From: Chthonomonadales bacterium
GTDB lineage: Bacteria; Armatimonadota; Chthonomonadetes; Chthonomonadales; CAJBBX01
Length of the DNA: 64,000 nt
NCBI GenBank assembly: GCA_027459625.1
Contig: DAIDHP010000018.1
Location: 1-64,000, forward strand
Direction: 5' to 3'
The notes beneath the pieces were generated by a model. The model had not been told where the DNA came from. It made no database searches and was given only the letters and a program-made list of their open reading frames with translations. Shown here piece after piece: positions 28,908-37,411 of the stretch. A program made the translations under genes and the position numbers. Positions within the stretch are counted from its first letter, which is position 1, and each line of letters starts with the position of its first letter.

Positions 28908-29077
28908 AAAGCATAGCCATGGTGTGGCATTCAGTTCCTGCCATCGCATGCATCTCATCAAAGCGCGTTTGGTGTTTGAACATAATCCAATGTGACGAGC
29001 ATCCATGATTATTCAGCGACTTACTTTATGATTGCCCTTCAAGGATTGTCGATATAAATCTCCCATAAGGTTAGGGA

Positions 29078-29848
29078 ATGAGTCTAACAACAGTACAATG
29101 GTTTTTTGGCGTCTTTGCGGCTGTTTTGCTCGGTTTTTCAAAAACAGGGCTTCCAGGCGCGGGGATATTGGTTGCTCCGCTCATCGCTGTCATATTTCGT
29201 GGCAGATTAGCGGCGGGCGCGATGTTACCGATGCTGATACTCGGTGATATTTTCGCCGTGCTTTATTATCGACGACATGCGCAATGGGATAAGCTTCTGA
29301 AATTGATTCCTTGGGTGTTGACGGGATTCGTCGCCGGGACAATCTTATTCCTTAAAACTCCTCCCAAGGCGCCGCATCACAAGGATATTACGGATGTGAT
29401 TATCGGCACCATTGTATTGATTATGCTCGCACTGCATCTTATAAGACAAAAATTCGGTGACAGGTTAACTCCGCATTCCACCGCTACCATTGCGGGAACA
29501 GGAGGCGCTGCTGGTTTTACTACGATGGTTGCCAACGCGGCGGGGCCGGTGATGACTATTTATCTGCAGGCGATGGATATGTCCAAGGAAGAGTTTATGG
29601 GCACTAGCGCGTGGTTCTTTTTTATGGTGAATGTAACGAAACTGCCCTTATATATCGGATTGTCATACGCCCTGCCTCATTCACCTATGATGACTTCCGT
29701 ATCCCTCAGGTTTGACCTTATCATGTTTCCTATCGTTGGCGTCGGCATTCTATTTGGCAAATGGCTCCTCCCCATCATTCCTCAGAAAGCGTTCAACTCA
29801 GCCGTTTTGATCCTCGCCGGTATTACGGCGCTGAATCTTGTGATATAA
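29078..29848 (+). CDS. TSUP (TauE/SafE) family anion permease
   Basis: 256 residues, seven to eight membrane helices. The GFSKTGLPGAGILVAPLIA segment near the N-terminus is the family signature, and its repeat GAAGFTTMVANAAGPVMTIYL opens the second half, as expected for the inverted two-half TSUP fold. Members export or import sulfite, sulfoacetate, thiosulfate or other organosulfur anions. No sulfur genes adjoin it; a cysteine desulfurase follows two genes later. A 170-bp gap without features separates it from dedA. Confidence 0.9.
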   Translation: MSLTTVQWFFGVFAAVLLGFSKTGLPGAGILVAPLIAVIFRGRLAAGAMLPMLILGDIFAVLYYRRHAQWDKLLKLIPWVLTGFVAGTILFLKTPPKAPHHKDITDVIIGTIVLIMLALHLIRQKFGDRLTPHSTATIAGTGGAAGFTTMVANAAGPVMTIYLQAMDMSKEEFMGTSAWFFFMVNVTKLPLYIGLSYALPHSPMMTSVSLRFDLIMFPIVGVGILFGKWLLPIIPQKAFNSAVLILAGITALNLVI

Positions 29849-29975
29849 CAAAGGGAGATTGGATGAGAATTTCATCAATCTTCACGTAATGAATGGCGTA
29901 ATATGGTGATTTCAGTTCAAACAAAGCGTCAAGAGACACAATAGTGGGATTTACAATCACCCCGGGAATAAAGTG

Positions 29976-31862
29976 ATGCCAAAGTTTTCTCAATCCTGCC
30001 CGACCTGCTGGATTATCCTATTTCTTATACTTAGCGGTTTGAATTCCTGCTTCGCAGGGACGATAGTAAACGGTTCAACAACCTCCATCAACCCGTTTCA
30101 AGGCGATGAGCGAATGGAAGCGCCCAAATCATTTGCATTTCATGATAAATCCATGCTGGATTTTCTTGCTGATCTGGAGGAGACTTCGGGTATTAAGTTC
30201 TTCCCTGACAAATCGGTTACCGAAGTTCACTTCACTCTAATCGCCCATAATTTGCCTCTGAGTCAAATTCTGCAATCCATTGCCGCCTTCTTTCATTTCA
30301 CATGGGAAAAAGAAATGATGGGGAAACGAATATCCTATCGTCTTTATCAAACATCAGAGCAACAGAAAGCCCAGACTGCTGAATTGACGAAGGAAGAGGC
30401 GGGTATTATCAGTCAGCCGATTGATGCATTGCAGGATGAGTTAAGAGTGTTTCGGGATGTGGACAAATACCCTGACAGTCAGCTTCTTCCAGAGATGAAT
30501 ACTTTGAATGTGCAACTACTTTCGGCTCAAACTCCATCTCAAGCAAGACAAATCAGGCTGGAGATGGCGGTGATAAGAAATATGCTGCAAGATACCCCCG
30601 GGATGCGATTCGTATATCGTTTTTTATGCACTCTTACAACCAACCAACTCAACGGATTATTTCATGTTCCCTTCGTCACTTTTCAACGGCATTATATCCA
30701 GGAGGTTTCGGATATCCCGTTGAGCGTCATAGCGGGATACCCTTTTGCGCAATCGGATCCATTCACTCCTCCGGATGTAAAAGATGCGAAACCATCAAAG
30801 GAGTATGTTAATCTGTCCATTTCCTTCGAAAACTTCACCCCCAATAGCCAAACCCTTCACTGGTACACCACCTTGGTAAGTGACTTGGGGGAATACGCCC
30901 CCAACATGCAACGTGGACAGTTGCCAAGCCCCATGTTTTACGGCTCCGTTCAAAGTGCAAGGGAATCCACACCCCAGCCACTGCAAAGTCCGGATTTGGA
31001 TACCAAAATCACATTGACCTCAGCATCCAATAAAACTCGCGTGAGCCTTGGAGATGAGTTACTGGAGTTGGACAAGACGCATCCTGTCAATGTCATTGCG
31101 GATTCCTTTTGGGATTCCACGTTGCCTCCGCCTAATTTTCAAAATGAAGCGGTTTCCACAATCCTTACTCAGTTAGCGGTTTCCACTAACCATGAAGCTG
31201 CGCTTAATCCTCCGTTTGTTTTTGTGAAGAGCCCTCTCTATGCGCTAAAAATCGCCGAGGAGCCTCCCGCCGAGGATGTGAAACGTTGGGAAAAAGAAGA
31301 CAAAAACGAGAGTTGGAACATCGATACGTTCGCGGATATGTGCAGTCTTCCGGACTTGCAATACGACACATTGAAAAAAATGGTGTTGCAATGGCCCATC
31401 GTGCCTCATATGGATGTGTTGGATTCAGTTCGTCCCGTCCTGCAATTCTGGCATGCGTTGAATGGATCTCAACGAAATGAAATGAAGACAACAGGGTTGG
31501 CTTATAGCTCCCTGTCTCCCTCGCTGCAAAATCTATTCGCCTTGGCGTGTAACACCGTTTCCGACGACATCACCATCACACCCAGCGATCTGGATCATGC
31601 AGTGTGCTCCGTCGTCGTTGGTCAAACGCCCGGATGGGGTTATCGCAAGGAGGGAGTGATGAATTTCATCGAAAATCAGAGTGAGGATCAGGCATTGATC
31701 TATTTCCTGCAAACCGATCCGACCATTACGAAACAGGATATTCGCCCCTATCTCTCAGTCAGTGTTAATGTCTCTTTTTCCACCCCGGAAAAGATGCTCG
31801 CTCAGACAATGTTCCTCTATTACCAATCGCAGGATATGTCCGATGCTGGAGTGGGTATGTAA
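29976..31862 (+). CDS. Secreted protein with STN/secretin-N-like domain, unknown function
   Basis: 628 residues from ATG 29976 (GTG 29973 is adjacent). A signal peptide (CWIILFLILSGLNSCFAG) may be a lipoprotein signal (LNSC), but cleavage after CFA is also possible. Residues about 45-115 (SFAFHDKSMLDFLADLEETSGIKFF, HNLPLSQILQSIAAFF) fit the STN fold found in secretins and TonB receptors. The rest (about 510 residues) has no recognised domain and no beta-barrel C-terminus, so it is neither a secretin nor a receptor. The stop is 2 bp before nifS, suggesting one transcript. Confidence 0.75.
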   Translation: MPKFSQSCPTCWIILFLILSGLNSCFAGTIVNGSTTSINPFQGDERMEAPKSFAFHDKSMLDFLADLEETSGIKFFPDKSVTEVHFTLIAHNLPLSQILQSIAAFFHFTWEKEMMGKRISYRLYQTSEQQKAQTAELTKEEAGIISQPIDALQDELRVFRDVDKYPDSQLLPEMNTLNVQLLSAQTPSQARQIRLEMAVIRNMLQDTPGMRFVYRFLCTLTTNQLNGLFHVPFVTFQRHYIQEVSDIPLSVIAGYPFAQSDPFTPPDVKDAKPSKEYVNLSISFENFTPNSQTLHWYTTLVSDLGEYAPNMQRGQLPSPMFYGSVQSARESTPQPLQSPDLDTKITLTSASNKTRVSLGDELLELDKTHPVNVIADSFWDSTLPPPNFQNEAVSTILTQLAVSTNHEAALNPPFVFVKSPLYALKIAEEPPAEDVKRWEKEDKNESWNIDTFADMCSLPDLQYDTLKKMVLQWPIVPHMDVLDSVRPVLQFWHALNGSQRNEMKTTGLAYSSLSPSLQNLFALACNTVSDDITITPSDLDHAVCSVVVGQTPGWGYRKEGVMNFIENQSEDQALIYFLQTDPTITKQDIRPYLSVSVNVSFSTPEKMLAQTMFLYYQSQDMSDAGVGM

Positions 31863-31864
31863 GC

Positions 31865-33028
31865 ATGATGCAAAATCGTATCTATTTGGACTATTCCGCC
31901 ACAACTCCCTTGGACCCGCGCGTCCTTGAGGAGATGGAGCCATACCTTCAATCCTGTTTCGGTAATCCGTCCAGCCAGCATGTCATAGGCCGCGAGGCTA
32001 AAATGGCGCTGGATACGGCGCGGGATCGAATAGCGGAATGCTTAAATACGGAATATGGCGAACTATGCTTTACATCCGGAGGATCCGAGGCGGATAATCA
32101 GGCGATTATTGGAGTAATGCTCGCCGCCCCAAAGGATCGAAATCACTTCATTGTTTCCGCCATTGAACATCATGCGGTGCTTCACACGGCCCTCTGGCTT
32201 AGAGAATTGGGTTTTGAATTAACGATATTGCCCGTGGATGAAGATGGACGGGTGAATCCGGATGATTTGCGTAACGCACTGACCCCGCGCACCGCCTTGG
32301 TCTCCATCATGCATGCCAATAACGAAATAGGCGTTGTTCAGGATATAGCGCAACTTGCGAAAATCGCACATGAAAACGGTTCCCTATTCCACACCGATAG
32401 CGTCCAGAGCTTCGTCCATTTGCCGATCCATCTGGGAGGACAATCCGCCAAATCCGGTATTGGATGCGATCTTGCCAGTTTTTCATCCCATAAAATATAT
32501 GGTCCAAAAGGTTCAGGAGTTCTTTACATACGCGAGGGAGTGAAACTCCACGCCTTGATACACGGAGGATCGCAAGAGCGAGAGAGGCGGGCGGGAACGG
32601 AGAATGTCGCGGGGATTGTGGGGTTTGGCAAGGCTTGCGAGTTGCTTTACGCCGAAAGGGAGTCTGAGAGTTTACGATTGGCGGAATTGCGCGATCGTTT
32701 TATTCAACACTTGTTTGAAGAAGTCCCTGATATCAAGCTTCACGGGCATCGCACATATCGCTTGCAAAACAATGTTCATATCAGCGTAAAAGGTGTAAAC
32801 GGGGCGACATTGCTCATGCTTTTGGATCGGTACGGGATCGCCGCCTCATCAGGCTCCGCATGCTCCTCCGGATCCATCGAGCCTTCGCATGTGCTGATCG
32901 CGCTTGGGCTTTCAAAGGAGGAGGCGTCTTCCGGAATTCGTTTCAGTCTTGGCAAAGAGACCACATGGCGGCAATTAGAGATCGTAACCGAAACGCTTAA
33001 GGAGCATGTAACGCGGTTGAGAATCTAA
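31865..33028 (+). CDS. Cysteine desulfurase, NifS/IscS-like
   Basis: 387 residues; PLP fold type I. N-terminus IYLDYSATTPLDPRVLEEM, FTSGGSEADNQAI, HADS-type Asp-Gln segment FHTDSVQSF, PLP-lysine in FSSHKIYGPKGSGVLYIR, and the sulfur-carrying Cys in SSGSACSSGSIEPSHVL, on the long loop of group I (NifS/IscS). It supplies persulfide sulfur for Fe-S clusters or thiolated tRNA. There is no iscU/nifU neighbour. Its last 4 bp overlap the stop of the convergent ThrE small subunit. ATG 31868 is an equally possible start. Confidence 0.95.
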   Translation: MMQNRIYLDYSATTPLDPRVLEEMEPYLQSCFGNPSSQHVIGREAKMALDTARDRIAECLNTEYGELCFTSGGSEADNQAIIGVMLAAPKDRNHFIVSAIEHHAVLHTALWLRELGFELTILPVDEDGRVNPDDLRNALTPRTALVSIMHANNEIGVVQDIAQLAKIAHENGSLFHTDSVQSFVHLPIHLGGQSAKSGIGCDLASFSSHKIYGPKGSGVLYIREGVKLHALIHGGSQERERRAGTENVAGIVGFGKACELLYAERESESLRLAELRDRFIQHLFEEVPDIKLHGHRTYRLQNNVHISVKGVNGATLLMLLDRYGIAASSGSACSSGSIEPSHVLIALGLSKEEASSGIRFSLGKETTWRQLEIVTETLKEHVTRLRI

Positions 33029-33480
33029 TCGTCCGAATGCTCTTCGACGGTTCTCCATTCCAACTCCGTTAACGCCCTTGCAAGCGATAATCCCCCAGCT
33101 ATCGCACCTGTGATTAAAGCCACTTTAAATCCGCTCTGCATCCCCTGAAGAACATCGTAATTTCGAAAATAGAGAAGCATCTCGTAAGCGGGCACACCGG
33201 GAACCATGGCGATGATGCCGGTAATGGTAAAAACCAAGCGCGGAGTGTTTATCCTGCGGGCTTGCCAAAATCCAGCCAACCCAATAAAAAGCGAGCCACA
33301 GAGCGTAGCCAACTCCAGGATGACTCCATCCGCTTTCATAACGCCTCGTAACAGTAATCCAAATGCACCGATCACGGAGACGCTCATAAGCGCTTTCATA
33401 GGGACATTAAAAAGCACTGCAAACCCTAGGGTTACGATGAATCCCACCAGCCATAATATTATCGCGTCCGCTAATTGCAT
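33025..33480 (-). CDS. ThrE-type exporter, small subunit (DUF3815, YjjB-like)
   Basis: 151 residues, about five helices. GVMKADGVILELATLCGSLFIGLAGF and ITGIIAMVPGVPAYEMLLYF match the C-terminal half of threonine/serine exporters, which in many bacteria is a separate small protein (YjjB). It lies 8 bp after the larger half and both are on the minus strand, so the two should form one transporter. The final codon overlaps the nifS stop on the opposite strand. Confidence 0.88.
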   Translation of the reverse strand: MQLADAIILWLVGFIVTLGFAVLFNVPMKALMSVSVIGAFGLLLRGVMKADGVILELATLCGSLFIGLAGFWQARRINTPRLVFTITGIIAMVPGVPAYEMLLYFRNYDVLQGMQSGFKVALITGAIAGGLSLARALTELEWRTVEEHSDD

Positions 33481-33488
33481 GATTTTCC

Positions 33489-34859
33489 CTAAAAGAGATT
33501 ATAACCAGTCAAACCCAAGATAACCAGCATACCCAAAGCAATTCCGATGAATAGCATTAAGGCAAGCATGCCCCTGTTCACACCCGGAAGTATGTCCAGC
33601 CTGGAAAGGTCCACGATGGAAGTCACCAACGGCACCCCTGGCACCAAAAACAACACCGAAGCGGCGATCGCCGCTTTGGGATGAACCGGGTGAATAACAA
33701 CGACAAGCAGCAAACAGACTGCCGTAGCCAACGCGGAACAAAGCGTGGTTAGCAAGAATGGGTTCATTCGCATATGGGTTAACTTGATTCTCAGCATCTG
33801 TGAGATTCCAGCCCCCACACCCGCCGCGACAATTTCCCCAATGCCTCCCCCAAGCACCACCGCCAAGGCTCCGCATGCGGTGCCTGCCGCCAAGACATAA
33901 GCCGTTTTGGAGTAAGCTGGGCCTTCCCCATCCAAGTCGGAGAGAAACCGTCTTATTTCTTCCGGATCCGTGTCGGGTATGAGATGATGCGTGTAATTTT
34001 CCAAGGCAGTCACTCTATTCATTGCTACGCTGAGCCTGGATATCCTAGCGACCTGCGTGCGATGCTCGGTTCCGGAATACGCCGACCCAATGATACCGTT
34101 AGGTGTGAGGTAGGTTTCCATCCTGCCCACCCTCAAGGCTGCGGCTACCCTCTGCATCGCCTGTTCGGTGCGGAAACTGGCGGCTCCCGATTCGAGCATC
34201 ATACGCCCAACTCGCATCGTCAACCCCAGCGCAAGAGCCATCTCTCCGGATGTCAGGGTCTTGCCTGAAGCCGAGGGCTGCACTCCCGAAGGGATTCGGA
34301 TAAATGACGGATTGGGGTCTTGTACGTAAGCCCCAAGAAAAACCCCGGCCTGTGTCAGTAGCGTAAAAACGTATATCATCTGCGCAATTTGAGGCTTCCA
34401 AAGCGTATGCGCGGCGATTAAAAAGACGGGGTGAAAAAGGATTAGAAAACATAATATTATCGCGATGAATGCATATCCGCCTTTCGCTTTTTCCGGAGGT
34501 ACGATCAGTTGAAGGAGGATGATGGGAATGAAGAAGGAAAAAAGCCATATGTTGACTGGTTGATTTCTCGCTATGGGGAGACAGAGAAATAACGATCTAA
34601 TTGTCAGGGCAATGGCGTAGAACCCGACTACGAGGTTGGATGACCACCTGTTACGCACATATAAAAGGCAGAGATAGGCGAAAAGTGATATGATTGTGGC
34701 GATGAGCACAAATGCGTCTTTTTGAACGGTGAGTGAGTGAGTGATGTGAAGATACGCCCATGCGAGAACGAGCAGGAGCGTGTCGATAAAGCCTGTGGCG
34801 GGGAAGGATTTTGAAAACCGATCCATGTTGAATTTCTCACTATTAAGATATGAGTCCAT
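33489..34859 (-). CDS. ThrE-type exporter, large subunit with extra membrane domain
   Basis: 456 residues. Residues about 200-456 are the DUF1212/YjjP part: GEMALALGLTMRVGRMMLESGAASFRTEQAMQRVAAALG-like N-terminal helix, YLTPNGIIGSAYS, then five helices with FLVPGVPLVTSIVDLSRLDILPGVNRG. An additional hydrophobic part of about 170 residues (five to six helices, from TGFIDTLLLVLAWAYL to FTLLTQAGVFLGAY) precedes it. Typical YjjP is about 255 residues, so this is a fusion or extension. Family members export threonine/serine or other dicarboxylic metabolites. The small subunit follows immediately. Confidence 0.87.
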   Translation of the reverse strand: MDSYLNSEKFNMDRFSKSFPATGFIDTLLLVLAWAYLHITHSLTVQKDAFVLIATIISLFAYLCLLYVRNRWSSNLVVGFYAIALTIRSLFLCLPIARNQPVNIWLFSFFIPIILLQLIVPPEKAKGGYAFIAIILCFLILFHPVFLIAAHTLWKPQIAQMIYVFTLLTQAGVFLGAYVQDPNPSFIRIPSGVQPSASGKTLTSGEMALALGLTMRVGRMMLESGAASFRTEQAMQRVAAALRVGRMETYLTPNGIIGSAYSGTEHRTQVARISRLSVAMNRVTALENYTHHLIPDTDPEEIRRFLSDLDGEGPAYSKTAYVLAAGTACGALAVVLGGGIGEIVAAGVGAGISQMLRIKLTHMRMNPFLLTTLCSALATAVCLLLVVVIHPVHPKAAIAASVLFLVPGVPLVTSIVDLSRLDILPGVNRGMLALMLFIGIALGMLVILGLTGYNLF

Positions 34860-35047
34860 ATCCTCCTCTGTTCGTATGCGACTAAGTGTTAACGATATGC
34901 ATTTTTAATCTGGTTCAAATCGCAGCTTAAATAGGGGCAATGCGATTCACCATGCAATCGCTTCAGGTACATAATTAATATACCTGATCGAAAATCGTCA
35001 ACCACGTTAGACGCACATGCAATAACGGACGGGCAATCCCTCAAAAC

Positions 35048-35076
35048 TTGACTGCTTCAGCGGACATGATTAAAAT
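35048..35076 (+). promoter_or_regulatory. Promoter of aldo/keto reductase-ferredoxin gene
   Basis: TTGACT (35048-35053) and TAAAAT (35071-35076), spacer 17 bp, about 33 bp before the ATG. AAGGAG follows. Confidence 0.65.
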
Positions 35077-35108
35077 AAGATGGTGTTATCATCATCAAGG
35101 AGAATCCC

Positions 35109-36296
35109 ATGTATCTTCGTCGTTTCGGCAAAACCGAACTCAAAATATCCGTCTTAACCCTCGGGGCCATGCGAATTCCCGAGGAGCAGGGGGAAGACCC
35201 GATCCTCCATCATGAGCGTGTGTCCAAGACTTTGAGAAGAGGTTTGGATCTCGGTATTAACCATATTGAAACGGCGAGAGGCTATGGTTCCAGTGAGAGT
35301 CTGATTGGTCGCGCCTTATCGGATGGCTTGATTAAAAGAGAGGAATTCATCCTCACCACAAAGATCGGTCCCACTCAAACCGCTGAGGATTTTTGTAAAA
35401 ATCTGGAAGATTCGATGAGTCGGATGAATGTTGACTATGTGGATATCCTAGATATACATGGCATTAACACCCAGGGATTATTGGATTTAACGATGAAAAA
35501 AGGCGGTTGCATGGATGCCGTTCAAAAGGCGATTGATGAAAAGATCATTGGTCACATAGGCTTTTCAACGCATGGTCCATTACAGGTTATCATGAATACC
35601 ATCAACACGAACGCGTTCGAGTCCGTTAACCTTCACTACTACTATTTTAATCAATACAACCGTCCAGCGGTGGATTTGGCGACGGAAAAGGACATGGGTG
35701 TCTTCATCATATCCCCCTCGGACAAAGGAGGGTTGCTTTTTAACCCACCCCAAAAGCTTGTGGATTTATGCGCCCCCTATTTCCCAATTCAAATGAATCA
35801 ACGGTGGCTTTTGTCTCAGGAAAAAGTGCACACACTCTCCCTTGGCGCGGCAAAAGCCGAAGAGTTTGATGCTCATCTTCCCGGGGTGGAGAAGGAAGGA
35901 CCGTTAACCCCGCATGAGGAGGAGATTTTCGAGCGATTGCACGCCGCTTTGGAGATACTCGGCGACACCTACTGCAGTTTCTGTCATGCCTGCCTTCCCT
36001 GCCCTGAAGATGTGCACATTCCCGAAATATTGAGATTACGCAATATGGCGTCCGCCTATGACATGGTGGAATTTGGAAAATACCGGTATAAAATGTTCGC
36101 CCAGCATGATCCCGAAACCGGTAAGCGCGTGGGAGGCGCGGATCACTGGTTCCCTGGCTCGCAAGGGGATTTTTGCACCAATTGCGGAGAGTGTTTGCCT
36201 CGCTGTCCGCTGAATCTGCCGATTCCTGCGCTGCTTAAGGAGACACACCAGGCTTTGGCAGGCGAAGTGGGAAAGAGACTTTGGGAGGATAAATAG
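35109..36296 (+). CDS. Aldo/keto reductase with C-terminal 2x[4Fe-4S] domain
   Basis: 395 residues; AAGGAG precedes ATG 35109. The N-terminal 270 residues are an aldo/keto reductase barrel (MYLRRFGKTELKISVLTLGAMR; Asp/Tyr region INHIETARGYGSSESLIG; Lys in LTTKIG; His in DILDIHGIN). The C-terminal 120 residues carry two clusters: CSFCHACLPCP (about 300) and CTNCGECLPRCP (about 362). Such iron-sulfur aldo/keto reductases are common in anaerobes and in Armatimonadota- and Planctomycetes-like genomes; the electron partner is unknown. HIETARGYG replaces the usual D-x-A-x-x-Y start by E, so the Asp of the tetrad may be replaced. Confidence 0.92.
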   Translation: MYLRRFGKTELKISVLTLGAMRIPEEQGEDPILHHERVSKTLRRGLDLGINHIETARGYGSSESLIGRALSDGLIKREEFILTTKIGPTQTAEDFCKNLEDSMSRMNVDYVDILDIHGINTQGLLDLTMKKGGCMDAVQKAIDEKIIGHIGFSTHGPLQVIMNTINTNAFESVNLHYYYFNQYNRPAVDLATEKDMGVFIISPSDKGGLLFNPPQKLVDLCAPYFPIQMNQRWLLSQEKVHTLSLGAAKAEEFDAHLPGVEKEGPLTPHEEEIFERLHAALEILGDTYCSFCHACLPCPEDVHIPEILRLRNMASAYDMVEFGKYRYKMFAQHDPETGKRVGGADHWFPGSQGDFCTNCGECLPRCPLNLPIPALLKETHQALAGEVGKRLWEDK

Positions 36297-36426
36297 AGGA
36301 CGTATTTTCCGGACGAATCTCACACTGATGTTTGAAAGGCAAGTCGATTCGCTGTTTTTACTCGGATAAGGCTGCGGCAGTAGTTGTAAGTGTCAATATC
36401 AAACCGGACATTCTACAGGAGCGCTT

Positions 36427-37164
36427 GTGGCTAAAAACAAACAATTGATCATTATCCCCACCTACAATGAGAAGGAAAACATCACCACACTCATTGACAG
36501 GCTCTTGGCGGAGATTCCCTCAACCGACATCCTAGTGGTGGATGATCAATCTCCTGACGGCACCGCCAGTCTCGTTAAGAACACTTACAAGGATGATCAA
36601 CGAATCAGCGTGATGATCCGCACGGGAATACGGGGATTGGGTCGAAGCTATGTGGACGGATATCTCCACGCGGTGCGACAGGATTACGATCGAGTGGCGC
36701 AGATGGACGCCGATATGTCTCATGATCCGAAATATCTTCCTCGAATGTTTTCCGAAGCAACCGAGTATGAGTTAGTTATTGGATCTCGATACTGTCCCGA
36801 TGGAGGAGTGGCCAATTGGCCCTATCATCGCTTTTTGCTTAGCCGTTTTGCGAACTCTTATGTGGCAAATATCACCGGGTTACGGGTTACGGACGCCACC
36901 AGCGGATTTCGTGTCTACACACGAGAGGCATTGAATAGAATTCCCTTGGAGCGAATCCATTCGAACGGTTACGCATTCCAAGTGGAAATGACCTATGTTG
37001 CATTCCACTTGGGTTTGAAAATAGTCGAAAGTCCTATAGTTTTCACGGATAGAAGATTGGGCAAGTCTAAGATTTCCCGCAAGGTTATGATCGAATCAAT
37101 GATAATGCCATGGAGGCTGAGATTCGGCAGATCCATGCATGAAATTTATAAAAGCGTAAAATAA
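36427..37164 (+). CDS. Polyprenol-phosphate mannose synthase-like GT2
   Basis: 245 residues from GTG 36427, selected by CAGGAGCGCTT just upstream. Dpm1-type GT2: LIIIPTYNEKENITTLIDRL, ILVVDDQSPDGTASLV, GLGRSYVDGYLHA, MDADMSHDPKYLP (metal-binding DAD), SRYCPDGGVANWP, and DATSGFRVYTREAL. No C-terminal membrane domain, so it is the short soluble, membrane-associated form. It makes a polyprenyl-P-sugar for glycan transfer outside the cytoplasm, which could feed the GT39/ArnT-like transferase at 46.9 kb. Confidence 0.92.
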   Translation: MAKNKQLIIIPTYNEKENITTLIDRLLAEIPSTDILVVDDQSPDGTASLVKNTYKDDQRISVMIRTGIRGLGRSYVDGYLHAVRQDYDRVAQMDADMSHDPKYLPRMFSEATEYELVIGSRYCPDGGVANWPYHRFLLSRFANSYVANITGLRVTDATSGFRVYTREALNRIPLERIHSNGYAFQVEMTYVAFHLGLKIVESPIVFTDRRLGKSKISRKVMIESMIMPWRLRFGRSMHEIYKSVK

Positions 37165-37411
37165 ATACATCCGCTGTGATTCCGGTATTCGAAAGAGAAT
37201 ACTCTTATCGATCGATTTACGTTTGGTAAGTTACATCATGCGGAATTTACAATTACCTGATCTTTTGGGATTTATCATTCCTCTTTGGATGGTATATCAA
37301 ATCAGGCATCTGCGGAATTCAAAAGTGAGTGTTGATTGCGTATCAAATCAAGCGACAACTCTCCGTTTTCATGAATTTACAATATCTCATATCATCTCAA
37401 AGGAGCTTGAA
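37165..37411. other. Leader region of the fumarase gene
   Basis: An open in-frame extension to 37223 exists, but its translation is unlike fumarase, whereas AAAGGAGCTTGAA immediately precedes ATG 37412. No clear promoter was identified. Confidence 0.4.

Noticed and set aside
37223-37411. 63-codon extension upstream of fumarase
   Set aside because: Its translation is unlike fumarase and a strong ribosome site sits before ATG 37412.
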